Shown here piece after piece: positions 9,808 to 18,364 of a stretch of DNA of 64,000 nt. The stretch is from NCBI GenBank assembly GCA_964442495.1, contig CAYTZN010000004.1, positions 83,828 through 147,827 on the forward strand, in the 5' to 3' direction. Origin of the DNA: CAYTZN01 sp964442495 (GTDB lineage Bacteria > Pseudomonadota > Gammaproteobacteria > Legionellales > Legionellaceae). The notes beneath the pieces were generated by a model, which was not told the DNA's origin, searched no databases, and saw only the letters and a list, made by a program, of their open reading frames with translations. The first letter of the stretch is position 1. Every line of letters begins with the position of its first letter. Both the position numbers and the translations under genes were made by a program.

Positions 9808-10832
9808 TTATTTAATGAACCCTATCACACTGGTTTTCGCTTCTTGAAAGAAGTTGCTCGATGGTGTAATTACACAACTACTTATATTTCCGGTACTTGC
9901 GTTGACGGTACATTTATAAACGTTCGCTGAGTCAATTTGTATATAAGCATATTGCGTCGTTGTGGGTGTATAAAAAGATATACCGGAAGTTATATTGGTA
10001 CTAAGTGGTGTGGAATGACTACAACTATTAAATGTGCCATCATTATTAAAATCACATTGATAAATACCTTCATCACTCTGGCTTTGTCCAATATAAGCAT
10101 ATTGGATCCCATTGGAGCTTGTAAAATTTATAACATCAGGATTCGGTCCGCCTGCTCCTGCGGAGTTACAGTTTGTGAGTGAGCCATCAGAATTGATATC
10201 ACATATATAGACTATGCCGTTAATATCAAATCCACCATGCAGTTGCTGGTTACCGCACCTGTGGTATAGGTTGTTCCTGTTAGGCTGCCACCGCAGGTAT
10301 CACTGGCAATGGATGCGGTGTAACCTGTTGCAACGCTTAAGTCTACGGTTCCTGTGGCATTGTAACTTACCGATTGACTGGTCGGGCTTGGTGTTACATG
10401 TGGGTCACCACTGGCACTGACTGTAAAATTTTTAGAACCTGAAGATATTGTTGCTGTTACTGATTGTGTGGCGCTAACTTGACCAATTAAATTATAATCT
10501 TGTGTAGTAAGCTTAGCCTCGCTAATGTCAGCATTTTTTATTAATCCCGGTTTTGTATAAATGTATCCGGGCGTATTAATTTTAATACCTGCATAAGAAT
10601 ATATTTTATTAGGTATAGTGGTATTGATAGTAAGCGTTGTGTTTTGGGTAGTATAATTTTGGCAGCTGATGGGATTTTGTCCATTGATATTTAAGCAAAG
10701 CGTAAAATTTACCGTTTGCGAAAGTTCTGCTCCACTCGAAGTTATTTTAAATAAATTACCCGCTCCTGCTAATACTGAGGTGCTCCACACGACTAGAATC
10801 AGTATCAAGCCATTTAATTTTTTTTTTGACAC
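9808..10832 (-). pseudogene. secreted repeat protein, interrupted by a frameshift
   Basis: The first part (10832 to 10212) has a signal peptide (MSKKKLNGLILILVVWSTSV...LAG), then a beta domain, then an InlB-type repeat with YNATGTVDLSVATGYTASI and DTCGGSLTGTTYTTGAVTSN. It ends in MVDLILTA. One frame over, the protein-like reading continues without stops as GFDINGIVYICDINSDGSL, then repeats such as YAYIGQSQSDEGIYQCDFNN and YAYIQIDSANVYKCTVN, to a stop at 9808. The Y-x-C-x-(N/D)-x(2)-G pattern recurs about three times. One gene of roughly 340 codons was probably split by a small indel near 10215-10240. It could instead be a sequencing error. Confidence 0.65.
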
Positions 10833-10866
10833 AACGTTTTCTTCCTTGATAAATAAAGATTTTGTA

Positions 10867-10919
10867 TTAAGACCTGTTTACAATTCAATGCATTACATCG
10901 AATTGTAAACAGGTCTTAA
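10867..10919. repeat. perfect 20-bp inverted repeat with 13-base spacer
   Basis: The arm at 10867-10886 begins TTAAGACCTG and is exactly complementary to 10900-10919. It sits 34 bases upstream of the secreted repeat protein's start codon and downstream of plsY. No T-run follows the arm on either strand, so a simple rho-independent terminator is not convincing. It may be a terminator-like RNA hairpin in the leader, a regulator site, or a mobile-element relic. Confidence 0.85.
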
Positions 10920-11125
10920 GTAAATCCTAAATTAATTTGTGGTGAACAAACAATCCCGTTAGACCTTGATGCACTTTGGGGGCTTAAAAATGAGGATTGA
11001 TGACGTTCTATTTAATCAAGGCTGCATCCAATCATACTCTGTGCAGCCTTAAGTTAGAAAGGCAGATAGGCGGTTTGAAACACTTAAACATAGTCTCTAA
11101 AAGTTCTTAATTGCCAATATTCCAT

Positions 11126-11956
11126 CTATTTTTTAGGTAAGACTTTCTTTTTTGGCGCGATTTTCTTTGCTTTTTGTGGTTTTTCTTTTGCTACAGTACT
11201 CTTTTTGGGAGCTGTTTTTACTTTCTTTTTTGTTTTTGTAGCGGTTTCGGGTGCTTTTAGTTGTGCTTTCTTAACAGACGTTTTTATTGTTGCTTTAGCT
11301 TTTTTAGGTGATGAAGCCGTGGTTTCCGCTTTTAATGCTTTCGTTTTACTAGGTGTTTTGCTGAAGTTTATTTTTGATTCCGTACCATCTTGTAAGCGTG
11401 TGATGTTTTCACGGTGCTGGTATAGAATAAAAACAGCAATGATGGCAAGTGGCAAAAATGCTGAAACATTCCCTACGGCATACAATGAATAAAAAGGAGC
11501 AAAAATAATAGATGTCATGGAGGCAACTGAGGAATACTTTGTAATACGAGCAACAAGCAGCCAGGTAGCAATCACTAAAACGCCAAGTATAAAGTGAAAC
11601 CCAAGCAGTGCTCCAATAGCCGTAGCAACCCCTTTGCCGCCTTTAAATTCAAAGAAAATAGGGTACATGTGGCCAATGACAGCGGCAAGGCAGGTAAATC
11701 CTACAACGATAGGGCTCGCATCCAATGCCCTGGCGAGTAAAACTGGGAGCAAGCCTTTCATCATGTCTGCTAATAAAACAATAATAGCGTATTGTTTTCC
11801 AGCTAAACGTAGAACATTGGTCGCACCAGGATTTTTAGATCCCTCTTTACGTGGATCAGGGAGATCAAAGAGTCGACATACGATGATGGCTGAGCAAATA
11901 GAACCTACAAGATATGCCACGACCACACAAAATAAGAATACAAAAGTTGCAAACAT
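11126..11956 (-). CDS. plsY: glycerol-3-phosphate acyltransferase PlsY with lysine-rich tail
   Basis: Residues 1 to about 198 are a polytopic inner-membrane PlsY, which acylates glycerol-3-phosphate from acyl-phosphate. The conserved loops are GSICSAIIVCRL, then GSKNPGATNVLRLAGK, then GHMYPIFFEFKGGKGVAT. Residues about 199-276 are an unusual tail made almost only of Lys, Ala, Thr, Pro and Ser (KAKATIKTSVKKAQLK, KKIAPKKKVLPKK), like histone H1 or AlgP-type repeats. The canonical enzyme ends before this tail. An intact ISAs1 element lies just upstream of the start. Confidence 0.95.
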   Translation of the reverse strand: MFATFVFLFCVVVAYLVGSICSAIIVCRLFDLPDPRKEGSKNPGATNVLRLAGKQYAIIVLLADMMKGLLPVLLARALDASPIVVGFTCLAAVIGHMYPIFFEFKGGKGVATAIGALLGFHFILGVLVIATWLLVARITKYSSVASMTSIIFAPFYSLYAVGNVSAFLPLAIIAVFILYQHRENITRLQDGTESKINFSKTPSKTKALKAETTASSPKKAKATIKTSVKKAQLKAPETATKTKKKVKTAPKKSTVAKEKPQKAKKIAPKKKVLPKK

Positions 11957-12031
11957 AATGCCTCCTTGACTATATCATTTTGCAAAATTCTATCATTATC
12001 AACGAACTTTAGGCCTTTGTGAAGTATCTAC

Positions 12032-12041
12032 TCTATATGAT
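12032..12041. repeat. 10-bp target-site duplication, left copy
   Basis: TCTATATGAT lies directly outside the left inverted repeat of the ISAs1 element and is repeated exactly at 13272-13281 outside the right repeat. The 10-bp length fits ISAs1-family insertions. Confidence 0.9.
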
Positions 12042-13271
12042 CACGGTAAACGCATCTAAATTTGCACAATCTCCTTAACTTAGGGGCAAAATAAGGAAAT
12101 ATAGCCAATTTTTATGGAGAATTGGCTGAATGGACGCTGTTTTTATTGAATGTTTTGGTGAACTTAAAGAGCCACGTGTTGAACGAACAAAAAAACATCT
12201 ATTGTTAGACATATTAGCGTTGAGTATCTGCGGTGTTTTATCTGGGGCTGAAGGTTGGGAAGAAATTGAAGATTTTGCAAAAGAACATGAGAGTTGGTTT
12301 AAAACGTTTTTGATATTACCCCATGGCATTCCGTCGCACGATACCATTTCAAGGGTATTTTCAGCCCTAGATCCGAAGGGTTTTCAATCTTGCTGTATTC
12401 AGTGGCTAAAGCGTATATCTCGGCTAATAGCAGAAGATATTATTGCTGTGGATGGTAAGACTTTGCGTGGCTCCAAACGTGTTAATGAATGTAAAAAAGC
12501 ATTACATATCATCAATGCGTGGTCATGCTCAAACCAAATTTGCCTTGGACAATTAAAAGTTGAAAATAAAAGTAATGAAATTCCTGCTGTCCCAGAGTTG
12601 CTTAAATTACTCTATATCAAGGGAGCTATCGTCACTCTTGACGCCATGGGCACTCAAGAGGATACAGTCAAACAAATTCGTGAATCAGATGCTGATTATG
12701 TTATTACTTTAAAAGGTAATCAGGGTGTATTACATGAAATCGTAAAGGATAGTTTTATTCTTCATGATAATGGCAGTGAGGTAATAAAAGTCTATCGTGC
12801 TGACGCTGAGGTTATTTCTGATCATGGGCGTATTGAAGAGCGCTTCATTGAGGTCATGAGTACTGAAAAACTGAGAGACTTAATCGACCCACGTTGGATA
12901 GATCTTAAAAGTATTGGAAGAATTACTTGTGCACGAATAGAGCCTGGTGGTGAAATTTTCGTCGAAAAACGTCTGCTCATTTCATCATTGGTACCCGATA
13001 ACCCCACTCGAATTTTACGCGCCGCACGTATGCACTGGCAGGTGGAAAATACCTTGCACTGGAGTCTTGATGTGATTTTTAATGAGGATGATTGTCGGAT
13101 AAGGGATGAAAATGCCGCTGTTAATTTTTCTTGGATGCGTAAATTTGCGTTGGGGTTATTAAAAAATGAAAACTCTTTCAAAGCCAGCATTCGTCGTAAA
13201 CAGCGTAAGGTTTGCACCAACCTTGATTACTTGGCTAAAGTAATTGCTCAAATTTAGATGCGTTTACCGTG
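12042..13271 (+). mobile_element. complete ISAs1-family insertion sequence
   Basis: A 1230-bp element bounded by perfect 23-bp inverted repeats at 12042-12064 and 13249-13271, starting CACGGTAAACGCATC. It carries one full-length transposase. Identical 10-bp target duplications flank it, so it arrived by simple transposition and has not decayed. The right repeat overlaps the last codons of the transposase. It lies 85 bases upstream of the plsY start codon and could separate plsY from its original promoter. Confidence 0.95.
12130..13257 (+). CDS. ISAs1-family transposase
   Basis: A 375-residue DDE transposase. The N-terminal part contains LLDILALSICGVLSGAEGW and PSHDTISRVFSALD. The catalytic core has IIAVDGKTLRGSK (first Asp), VTLDAMGTQ (second Asp), YVITLKGNQ, and MHWQVENTLHWSLDV, where the final Glu lies. 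All are standard for ISAs1/H-repeat proteins and the length is full. It is the only gene of the element. Confidence 0.95.
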   Translation: MDAVFIECFGELKEPRVERTKKHLLLDILALSICGVLSGAEGWEEIEDFAKEHESWFKTFLILPHGIPSHDTISRVFSALDPKGFQSCCIQWLKRISRLIAEDIIAVDGKTLRGSKRVNECKKALHIINAWSCSNQICLGQLKVENKSNEIPAVPELLKLLYIKGAIVTLDAMGTQEDTVKQIRESDADYVITLKGNQGVLHEIVKDSFILHDNGSEVIKVYRADAEVISDHGRIEERFIEVMSTEKLRDLIDPRWIDLKSIGRITCARIEPGGEIFVEKRLLISSLVPDNPTRILRAARMHWQVENTLHWSLDVIFNEDDCRIRDENAAVNFSWMRKFALGLLKNENSFKASIRRKQRKVCTNLDYLAKVIAQI

Positions 13272-13281
13272 TCTATATGAT
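13272..13281. repeat. 10-bp target-site duplication, right copy
   Basis: TCTATATGAT, identical to 12032-12041, directly outside the right inverted repeat of the ISAs1 element. Confidence 0.9.
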
Positions 13282-13287
13282 TCAGAG

Positions 13288-13375
13288 CAAACGTATCTAA
13301 TTTTTAAGTACAAATGACATCCGATTTGCCTATATACCATTCTTTATGAACGGTATCCATTCTATCTCGCATTAA
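13288..13375. repeat. dispersed intergenic repeat, copy A
   Basis: About 88 bases that align without gaps to 49165-49252. The shared blocks include ATCTAAT, TTTAAG, ACAAATG, CGGTATCCAT and CTATCTC. The start (AAACGTATCTAA) also resembles the ISAs1 inverted repeat (TAAACGCATCTAAA), so it may be a relic or a non-autonomous relative of that element. It is non-coding and sits between the IS and hemW. Confidence 0.6.
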
Positions 13376-13488
13376 ACAAGCACTGGATTCAGCGCATAGC
13401 GCGCTGAGTGTGAGCGCCTTTATTTTATAATGCACGTTTGGATCTGAATTTTGTAAGTGCGCCATTATTTAATCCATGATAAGGATTT

Positions 13489-14619
13489 TTAAGGCAAGAA
13501 GAGAGCTTGCAAGTCATTGGTGTATCGGCGGCCAAAGGGTGTGATTTGCCAATGGGTATCACTAATAGTGAGCAGTCCTTTTGTTGCGGCTGTTAAGAGT
13601 CCGGGCTCTAATTTATCAAGAGTTAAGCCAGTTCTTTCTTCAAAAAGTTTTTTAGGAATGGTTTCTTGTAAACGCGTTGTGTTAAGCATGAATTCAAAAA
13701 CAAGCTCTTCAGGATTGACAAGAGCAACTCCTGCTAGAAAATCTTTGGCCGAATTTAAATAGTCATTGGGCTGGCGTGGTTTTCGTGTTCGAAAAATTTG
13801 CCCGTCATTTGTGGTTAATTTGCCATGCGCGCCGGCACCTATACCTAAATAATCGCCAAATAACCAATAATTAAGATTATGATGTGCCATGGCATTCAGT
13901 TTGCAGAATGCTGAAATTTCATACCGTTTAAAATGATGCAAGGCTAACAGGTCAAGCCCTTCTTGCTCTAAAGCATAGGCATCCTCCTCTGTGGGAAGCG
14001 GTGGCGGTTTTTTGTAAAAGACCGTGTTAGGTTCAAGTGTTAATTGGTACCATGATAGATGCTCTGGATGGTGTGAAAAGGCGGCTTTAAGGTCGTCTAA
14101 ACCCTCTTCAATTGTTTGATGGGGTAAACCGTGCATGATATCGATGTTGATGTTATTGAAACCGGCCTTTCGAGCGCTTTCAATGGCTTGATGGGCTTGT
14201 TTGTCATCATGAATGCGTCCTAAGGCTTTTAAATGTGTTGCATTAAAACTTTGTATTCCTAGAGACAAGCGATTGATGCCAAGGCTTCGATAATCTGTAA
14301 AACGTTGTTGCTCTACTGTTCCAGGGTTTGCTTCCAAAGTAATTTCAATATCTTCGGCAAAGGGCAATAGCAAATGTATTTCAGAAAATAAACGAGCATA
14401 AGCTTTCGCTGAAAACAAACTAGGTGTGCCACCGCCAATAAAAATAGACTCAAGATTTCTTCCGGGAAAACGGGATAAGTCATTTTTTAAATCAGCTATC
14501 AATGCAGTAACATACTGATCTTCAGGCAGGTTATCAGGGCTCTTATGAGAATTAAAATCGCAATAAGGGCACTTGCGAATGCACCAGGGGATATGGATAT
14601 ACAGTGACAAGGGTGGCAT
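13489..14619 (-). CDS. hemW: radical SAM heme chaperone HemW
   Basis: A 376-residue radical SAM protein with the cluster motif CIRKCPYC near the N-terminus, then IGGGTPSLFS and SLGIQSFNATHLKALGR, characteristic of the HemN/HemW group. It has the single cluster motif and shorter N-terminus of HemW, a heme-trafficking protein, rather than HemN. I place the start at the ATG of MPPLSLYIHIPWC, since known HemW proteins begin at this point. The frame is open 37 codons further upstream, but that stretch shows no homology. Confidence 0.92.
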   Translation of the reverse strand: MPPLSLYIHIPWCIRKCPYCDFNSHKSPDNLPEDQYVTALIADLKNDLSRFPGRNLESIFIGGGTPSLFSAKAYARLFSEIHLLLPFAEDIEITLEANPGTVEQQRFTDYRSLGINRLSLGIQSFNATHLKALGRIHDDKQAHQAIESARKAGFNNINIDIMHGLPHQTIEEGLDDLKAAFSHHPEHLSWYQLTLEPNTVFYKKPPPLPTEEDAYALEQEGLDLLALHHFKRYEISAFCKLNAMAHHNLNYWLFGDYLGIGAGAHGKLTTNDGQIFRTRKPRQPNDYLNSAKDFLAGVALVNPEELVFEFMLNTTRLQETIPKKLFEERTGLTLDKLEPGLLTAATKGLLTISDTHWQITPFGRRYTNDLQALFLP

Positions 14620-14934
14620 GGTTATCATCAAAGGTGACTGGCTTGTTCGGGCGGTCAATAGTATCATGAGACCGCTTAAAGATCTCTTGAATACGTTTAA
14701 AGAACGGGGTAAATGGGTCTTTTTGTGCATTATATAAATTAAATGTTTGATTTCTGCATATAAAGAGCGTCAATTGCTCGAATATATAGAATAAATGATT
14801 ATTAATTGGATTAAATGCTTGTTGTCCTGTCGTAGGACATCAATTTATCAAGCAGAGATAAGCTTGCCTTATTTAAAGAGTCAGAGTTGATTCTCAAACG
14901 ATATTAACACGTTGAAAATTAAGAGGAATGGATA
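14620..14934. other. intergenic region between divergent hemW and mdh
   Basis: 315 bases. Apart from an upstream in-frame extension of hemW judged unlikely, I see no gene. An AAGAGGA ribosome binding site precedes mdh. It should hold both promoters, but no strong -35/-10 pair stands out. Confidence 0.5.
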
Positions 14935-15954
14935 ATGAACAAAAGAGTACGAGTTGCCGTCACTGGCGCTGCGGGACAAATTGGTTACGCACTGTTGTTT
15001 CGTATTGCTTCAGGACAAATGTTTGGTGCAGATACTGATGTAGAGCTGCATCTACTTGAACTTGAGCAAGCATTGCCCGCTCTTGAAGGCGTGGCGATGG
15101 AGTTGGACGATTGCGCTTTTCCTTTGTTGAAAAAAATCGTATGCACATCTGATTTGAACAAAGCCATGGACGGTGTGAATTGGGCTTTATTGGTAGGTTC
15201 TGTTCCTCGTAAACAGGGCATGGAGCGTTCTGATCTGTTGCAAATTAATGGTGGTATTTTTACCAAACAGGGTCATGCCATTAATGATTTTGCAAGTGAT
15301 GATGTTCGTGTGTTTGTTGTTGGTAATCCTTGTAATACCAATTGTTTAATTGCAAAACATCATGCCAAAGATGTGCCTGATGATAGGTTTTTTGCGATGA
15401 CAACACTTGATGAATTGCGTGCCCGAACACAGTTGGCAAAAAAAGCAGGGGTAGACATTACCAATGTAACCCAGATGACCATCTGGGGTAATCATTCTTC
15501 CACACAATTCCCCGATTTTTATAATGCTAAAATCAACGGTATTTCTGCTGCAACAGTGATTGACGATGATCAATGGTTGAAGGATGTTTTTGTACCAACG
15601 GTACAACTTCGAGGTGCAGCTATTCTTAAAGCGCGAGGCGCTTCTTCTGCAGCATCCGCTGCCAATGCTATTGTTCAAGGTGTTTCTCATTTGGTTAAGG
15701 ATACTCCAGCAGGCGAATCTTTTTCCGTGTGTCGGAGTTCGCTCGGTGAGTATGGTGTAGATGAAGGCCTTATTTTCTCTTTTCCTTGCCGTCGTGGTCA
15801 TGGTGTAATTCGTAGTATCGGTCAAGAAGAAGGTGTTATCGAAGTGGTTGAAGGCTTGTCATTTAATGATTACAGTCAAAGAAAATTTGATGAAACATTA
15901 GCCGAATTGCGTTCAGAGCGTGATGCTGTAAAAGCATTAGGTTTGCTTGATTAA
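14935..15954 (+). CDS. mdh: malate dehydrogenase
   Basis: A 339-residue NAD-dependent malate dehydrogenase of the TCA cycle, of the long cytosolic-like type. The nucleotide-binding motif is TGAAGQIGYAL, the mobile loop is VPRKQGMERSDLL with the substrate-binding arginines, and the catalytic part is VGNPCNTNC, LDELRART and IWGNHSSTQ (catalytic His). It stands alone with its own ribosome binding site and is followed by outer-membrane protein genes. Confidence 0.97.
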   Translation: MNKRVRVAVTGAAGQIGYALLFRIASGQMFGADTDVELHLLELEQALPALEGVAMELDDCAFPLLKKIVCTSDLNKAMDGVNWALLVGSVPRKQGMERSDLLQINGGIFTKQGHAINDFASDDVRVFVVGNPCNTNCLIAKHHAKDVPDDRFFAMTTLDELRARTQLAKKAGVDITNVTQMTIWGNHSSTQFPDFYNAKINGISAATVIDDDQWLKDVFVPTVQLRGAAILKARGASSAASAANAIVQGVSHLVKDTPAGESFSVCRSSLGEYGVDEGLIFSFPCRRGHGVIRSIGQEEGVIEVVEGLSFNDYSQRKFDETLAELRSERDAVKALGLLD

Positions 15955-15992
15955 AAGAAGGTAAAGAGGATTCATTTTTAAAAGGATTTATT

Positions 15993-16690
15993 ATGATATC
16001 GACAGTTCAAAAAATCATGGTCACGGCCATGGGATTAACACTGTATTCTAACGGAGTTTTAGCAGGAACTATGGGTGCGGAACATTCGTACATGCCTTCT
16101 TATGATGGCCTTTACGTTGGTGGGGTTTTGGGGGCTGCTAGTCTTATAGATAAGCAGTCCACTAATACACCCCCAGTACACACCGTTTAAGTGCATTGGG
16201 CATCGTTGGTGGAGGACTGCTTGGCTATGATTTTACTCTTCTGAACCAACTGAAACTGGGATTGGAGGGCTTTGGATATGCAGATGGTATTAATCTTTTA
16301 ACCCGACAAAATTACTCCCCGCAGACATCCTATAACGTGAATATACGTCGTAATGGTGGTGTTAGATTACTTCCTGGGTATGAATTTACGCCAGGGACTA
16401 TAGCCCATGTAATTGTTGGTTATTCTTACGCTACATTTAATGCGAATGATAATGGGGATTACGGCTTATTATCGACCCATTTTTCAAAAAATGGTTTCCA
16501 GGGTGGTCTTGGAGTGAAGACACCACTGTTTAAAAATTTATCCATTAGAGGGGACATGCTGTATACTACGTATTCAGCACAAACGTCTTATGGCGTAACG
16601 ACAACAGTCCCATCGAGTGTTCAAACCTATCGTAATCAATTAGCAACGTGGGAAGGAAATTTATCACTCATTTATAAATTTAATTCATAA
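15993..16690 (+). pseudogene. outer-membrane beta-barrel protein, split at a C-tract
   Basis: The first 66 codons give a signal peptide and the mature start AGTMGAEHSYMPSYDGLYVG, then stop at 16190. The rest of the barrel is open from 16196 in another frame (GIVGGGLLGYDF to WEGNLSLIYKF). The intact paralogue at 16713-17411 shows the same order in one frame. The break falls at a run of five C in ACACCCCCAGT near 16171. One added C would join the halves as PSTHRLSALGIVGG. It may be a phase-variable gene, a true pseudogene or a base-calling error. Confidence 0.75.
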
Positions 16691-16712
16691 GCGTTAGTAT
16701 AAGGACATACAC

Positions 16713-17411
16713 ATGAACAATCGATTTTTACCTGCCACACTAAGTGCTCTACTAGGTCTTGGTGGTGCCATAAACATTGCTTTTGCCGGAACAATGGGCG
16801 ATATGGCATCGTCTCCCATTCCCATCACTCAAAATGGGTTTTACATAGCAGGGGATCTTGGGCCTGCCGATTTTATGAACAAGGAATCCCACTCAGTGAA
16901 TCCGGAATCCCATCAGCTGGGCTCTGTGGGCATTGTTGGGGGTGGTTTCATTGGTTATGATCTTGGCGTAACAAATAAACTGCGTTTTGCAATTGAGGGG
17001 TTTATGGATGCCACTGGGCTTAATACCAGCCTTAGTCACGCCCCTAATACGTATCAAATGAATCAACGCTATAATGTTGGCGTACGTGTATTGCCTGAGT
17101 ATGTGTTTACACCCTATACCTCAGGACACTGGATTTTTGGTTATGCCAATGGTCGTTTTCATATCAATGATAATGGCGTCTATGGACTTATCAACACAGA
17201 ATACAATAGAAGTGGTTTTCAAACAGGTGCGGGGTTTACGACGGTTTTAAGGGATAATCTGTTGTTACGAATGGATGGTTTGTATAATATTTACTCCTCA
17301 AACATCAGTCAAGGCATCGGATTAGCAACCTCAGGTCAAGCCTCCCAATTTTACACCAATAAGTTCAGTCAGCTTGCGGGTGAATTTTCTCTTATCTATA
17401 AATTTGGCTAG
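16713..17411 (+). CDS. outer-membrane beta-barrel protein
   Basis: 232 residues with a signal peptide ending in AFAG, then GTMGDM and a small eight-stranded-type barrel. Strands alternate and the protein ends in SLIYKFG, with an aromatic near the C-terminus as in BAM substrates. The motif FYIAGDLGPADF, later GIVGGGFIGYDLG, is shared with the broken paralogue upstream, so this is a tandem duplication. Such proteins are abundant in Legionella; the function is unknown. Confidence 0.8.
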   Translation: MNNRFLPATLSALLGLGGAINIAFAGTMGDMASSPIPITQNGFYIAGDLGPADFMNKESHSVNPESHQLGSVGIVGGGFIGYDLGVTNKLRFAIEGFMDATGLNTSLSHAPNTYQMNQRYNVGVRVLPEYVFTPYTSGHWIFGYANGRFHINDNGVYGLINTEYNRSGFQTGAGFTTVLRDNLLLRMDGLYNIYSSNISQGIGLATSGQASQFYTNKFSQLAGEFSLIYKFG

Positions 17412-17430
17412 GGTCTTTTGAGAAAGTGTC

Positions 17431-17465
17431 TATCTACTGCGGAGGATTAAGCCGTAGTAGATAGT
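17431..17465. terminator. hairpin between convergent omp and prmA
   Basis: Thirteen-base arms (CTATCTACTGCGG and CCGTAGTAGATAG) pair with one G-T wobble across a 9-base loop. The hairpin lies between convergent genes and probably serves both. No strong T-tract follows on either side. Confidence 0.55.
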
Positions 17466-17485
17466 GCGTTGAAAAGAGCTTAATT

Positions 17486-18361
17486 TTATACGGCTTTAAG
17501 TGCTTTAAACATCAACAATGCCCATCCATCATGATAGGTTGAAGACACCAGGGTGAAATGTGTACGGTAAGCGTCTATTAATTCTTGGGCTTGTTCTTTT
17601 AAAAGGCCTGAAACCACAAGCGTTCCTTCGTTATGCAACAACTCATAAAAGCGCGATTCTAGATTGACCAGCGGGGTCAGTAAAATATTAGCAATTATTA
17701 AGTCCGCAGGTGCTGTGAGCGCTTCTGGAAAATTTACAGTGAGGCGTGAGTCAGAAATGTGGTTATCGAGGGCATTGTTTTTTGTTGCCGTTAACGCTTG
17801 TTGGTCAATATCAACTGCATCCACATGAAGTGCGCCAAGCTTTAATGCGGCAAGCGCTAATACGCCAGAACCACAACCATAATCAATCACCCGTTGATTT
17901 TCTAAGGCGGCTTGTTCAAGCCATGTTAAACATAAAAAAGTGGTAGGATGGGTGCCGGTGCCAAATGCAAGCCCTGGGTCTAAAATAAGATTTACGGCAT
18001 AAGGTTCAGGCGGTGTCAGCCAGGTTGGACAAATCCAAAGACGCTCGCCAAAACGTTGCGGTTTAAAGTCCTGCATGCAAACCCTTTCCCAATCTTGCTC
18101 TGGCAGCGTTTCAATGGAATAACTTAAATGAGGATATCCTGCCAATAATCGCATAGCAGCGTCTTCGGCGTCGTCTTTCTCTTCAAACAAGGCCTGAACA
18201 ACCACATTAGGCCAGAGCGGCGTTGTGCCGAGCTCTGGCTCTAATATTGGACAGTCATTTTTGTCCGTGAAGGTTACTGATAAGGCCGTGGTTGCTTCCA
18301 ATGCAAGCGTAAGTAAATCAATTTCGTCACGATGACAATTTTCAATTTGTAGTTGTTGCAC
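17486..18361 (-). CDS. prmA: ribosomal protein L11 methyltransferase
   Basis: A 291-residue SAM-dependent methyltransferase that trimethylates L11. The N-terminal substrate domain ends in PQRFGERLWICPTW. The methyltransferase domain has DPGLAFGTGTHPTT, the SAM loop VIDYGCGSGVLALAALKLGA, and LIIANILLTPL as motif IV. It is the last gene of the aroQ-accB-accC-prmA operon, starting three bases after accC. Confidence 0.97.
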   Translation of the reverse strand: MQQLQIENCHRDEIDLLTLALEATTALSVTFTDKNDCPILEPELGTTPLWPNVVVQALFEEKDDAEDAAMRLLAGYPHLSYSIETLPEQDWERVCMQDFKPQRFGERLWICPTWLTPPEPYAVNLILDPGLAFGTGTHPTTFLCLTWLEQAALENQRVIDYGCGSGVLALAALKLGALHVDAVDIDQQALTATKNNALDNHISDSRLTVNFPEALTAPADLIIANILLTPLVNLESRFYELLHNEGTLVVSGLLKEQAQELIDAYRTHFTLVSSTYHDGWALLMFKALKAV

Positions 18362-18364
18362 AGA

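Noticed and set aside
9937..10182. 81-codon plus-strand frame
   Set aside because: It is antisense to the frameshifted end of the secreted repeat gene, whose translation is clearly better.
12822..13220. 132-codon minus-strand frame within the ISAs1 element
   Set aside because: Antisense shadow of the transposase C-terminal half.
14620..14730. 37-codon N-terminal extension of hemW
   Set aside because: HemW proteins start just before the radical SAM motif, and the extension shows no conservation.
15346..15825. 159-codon minus-strand frame in mdh
   Set aside because: Antisense to conserved malate dehydrogenase motifs.
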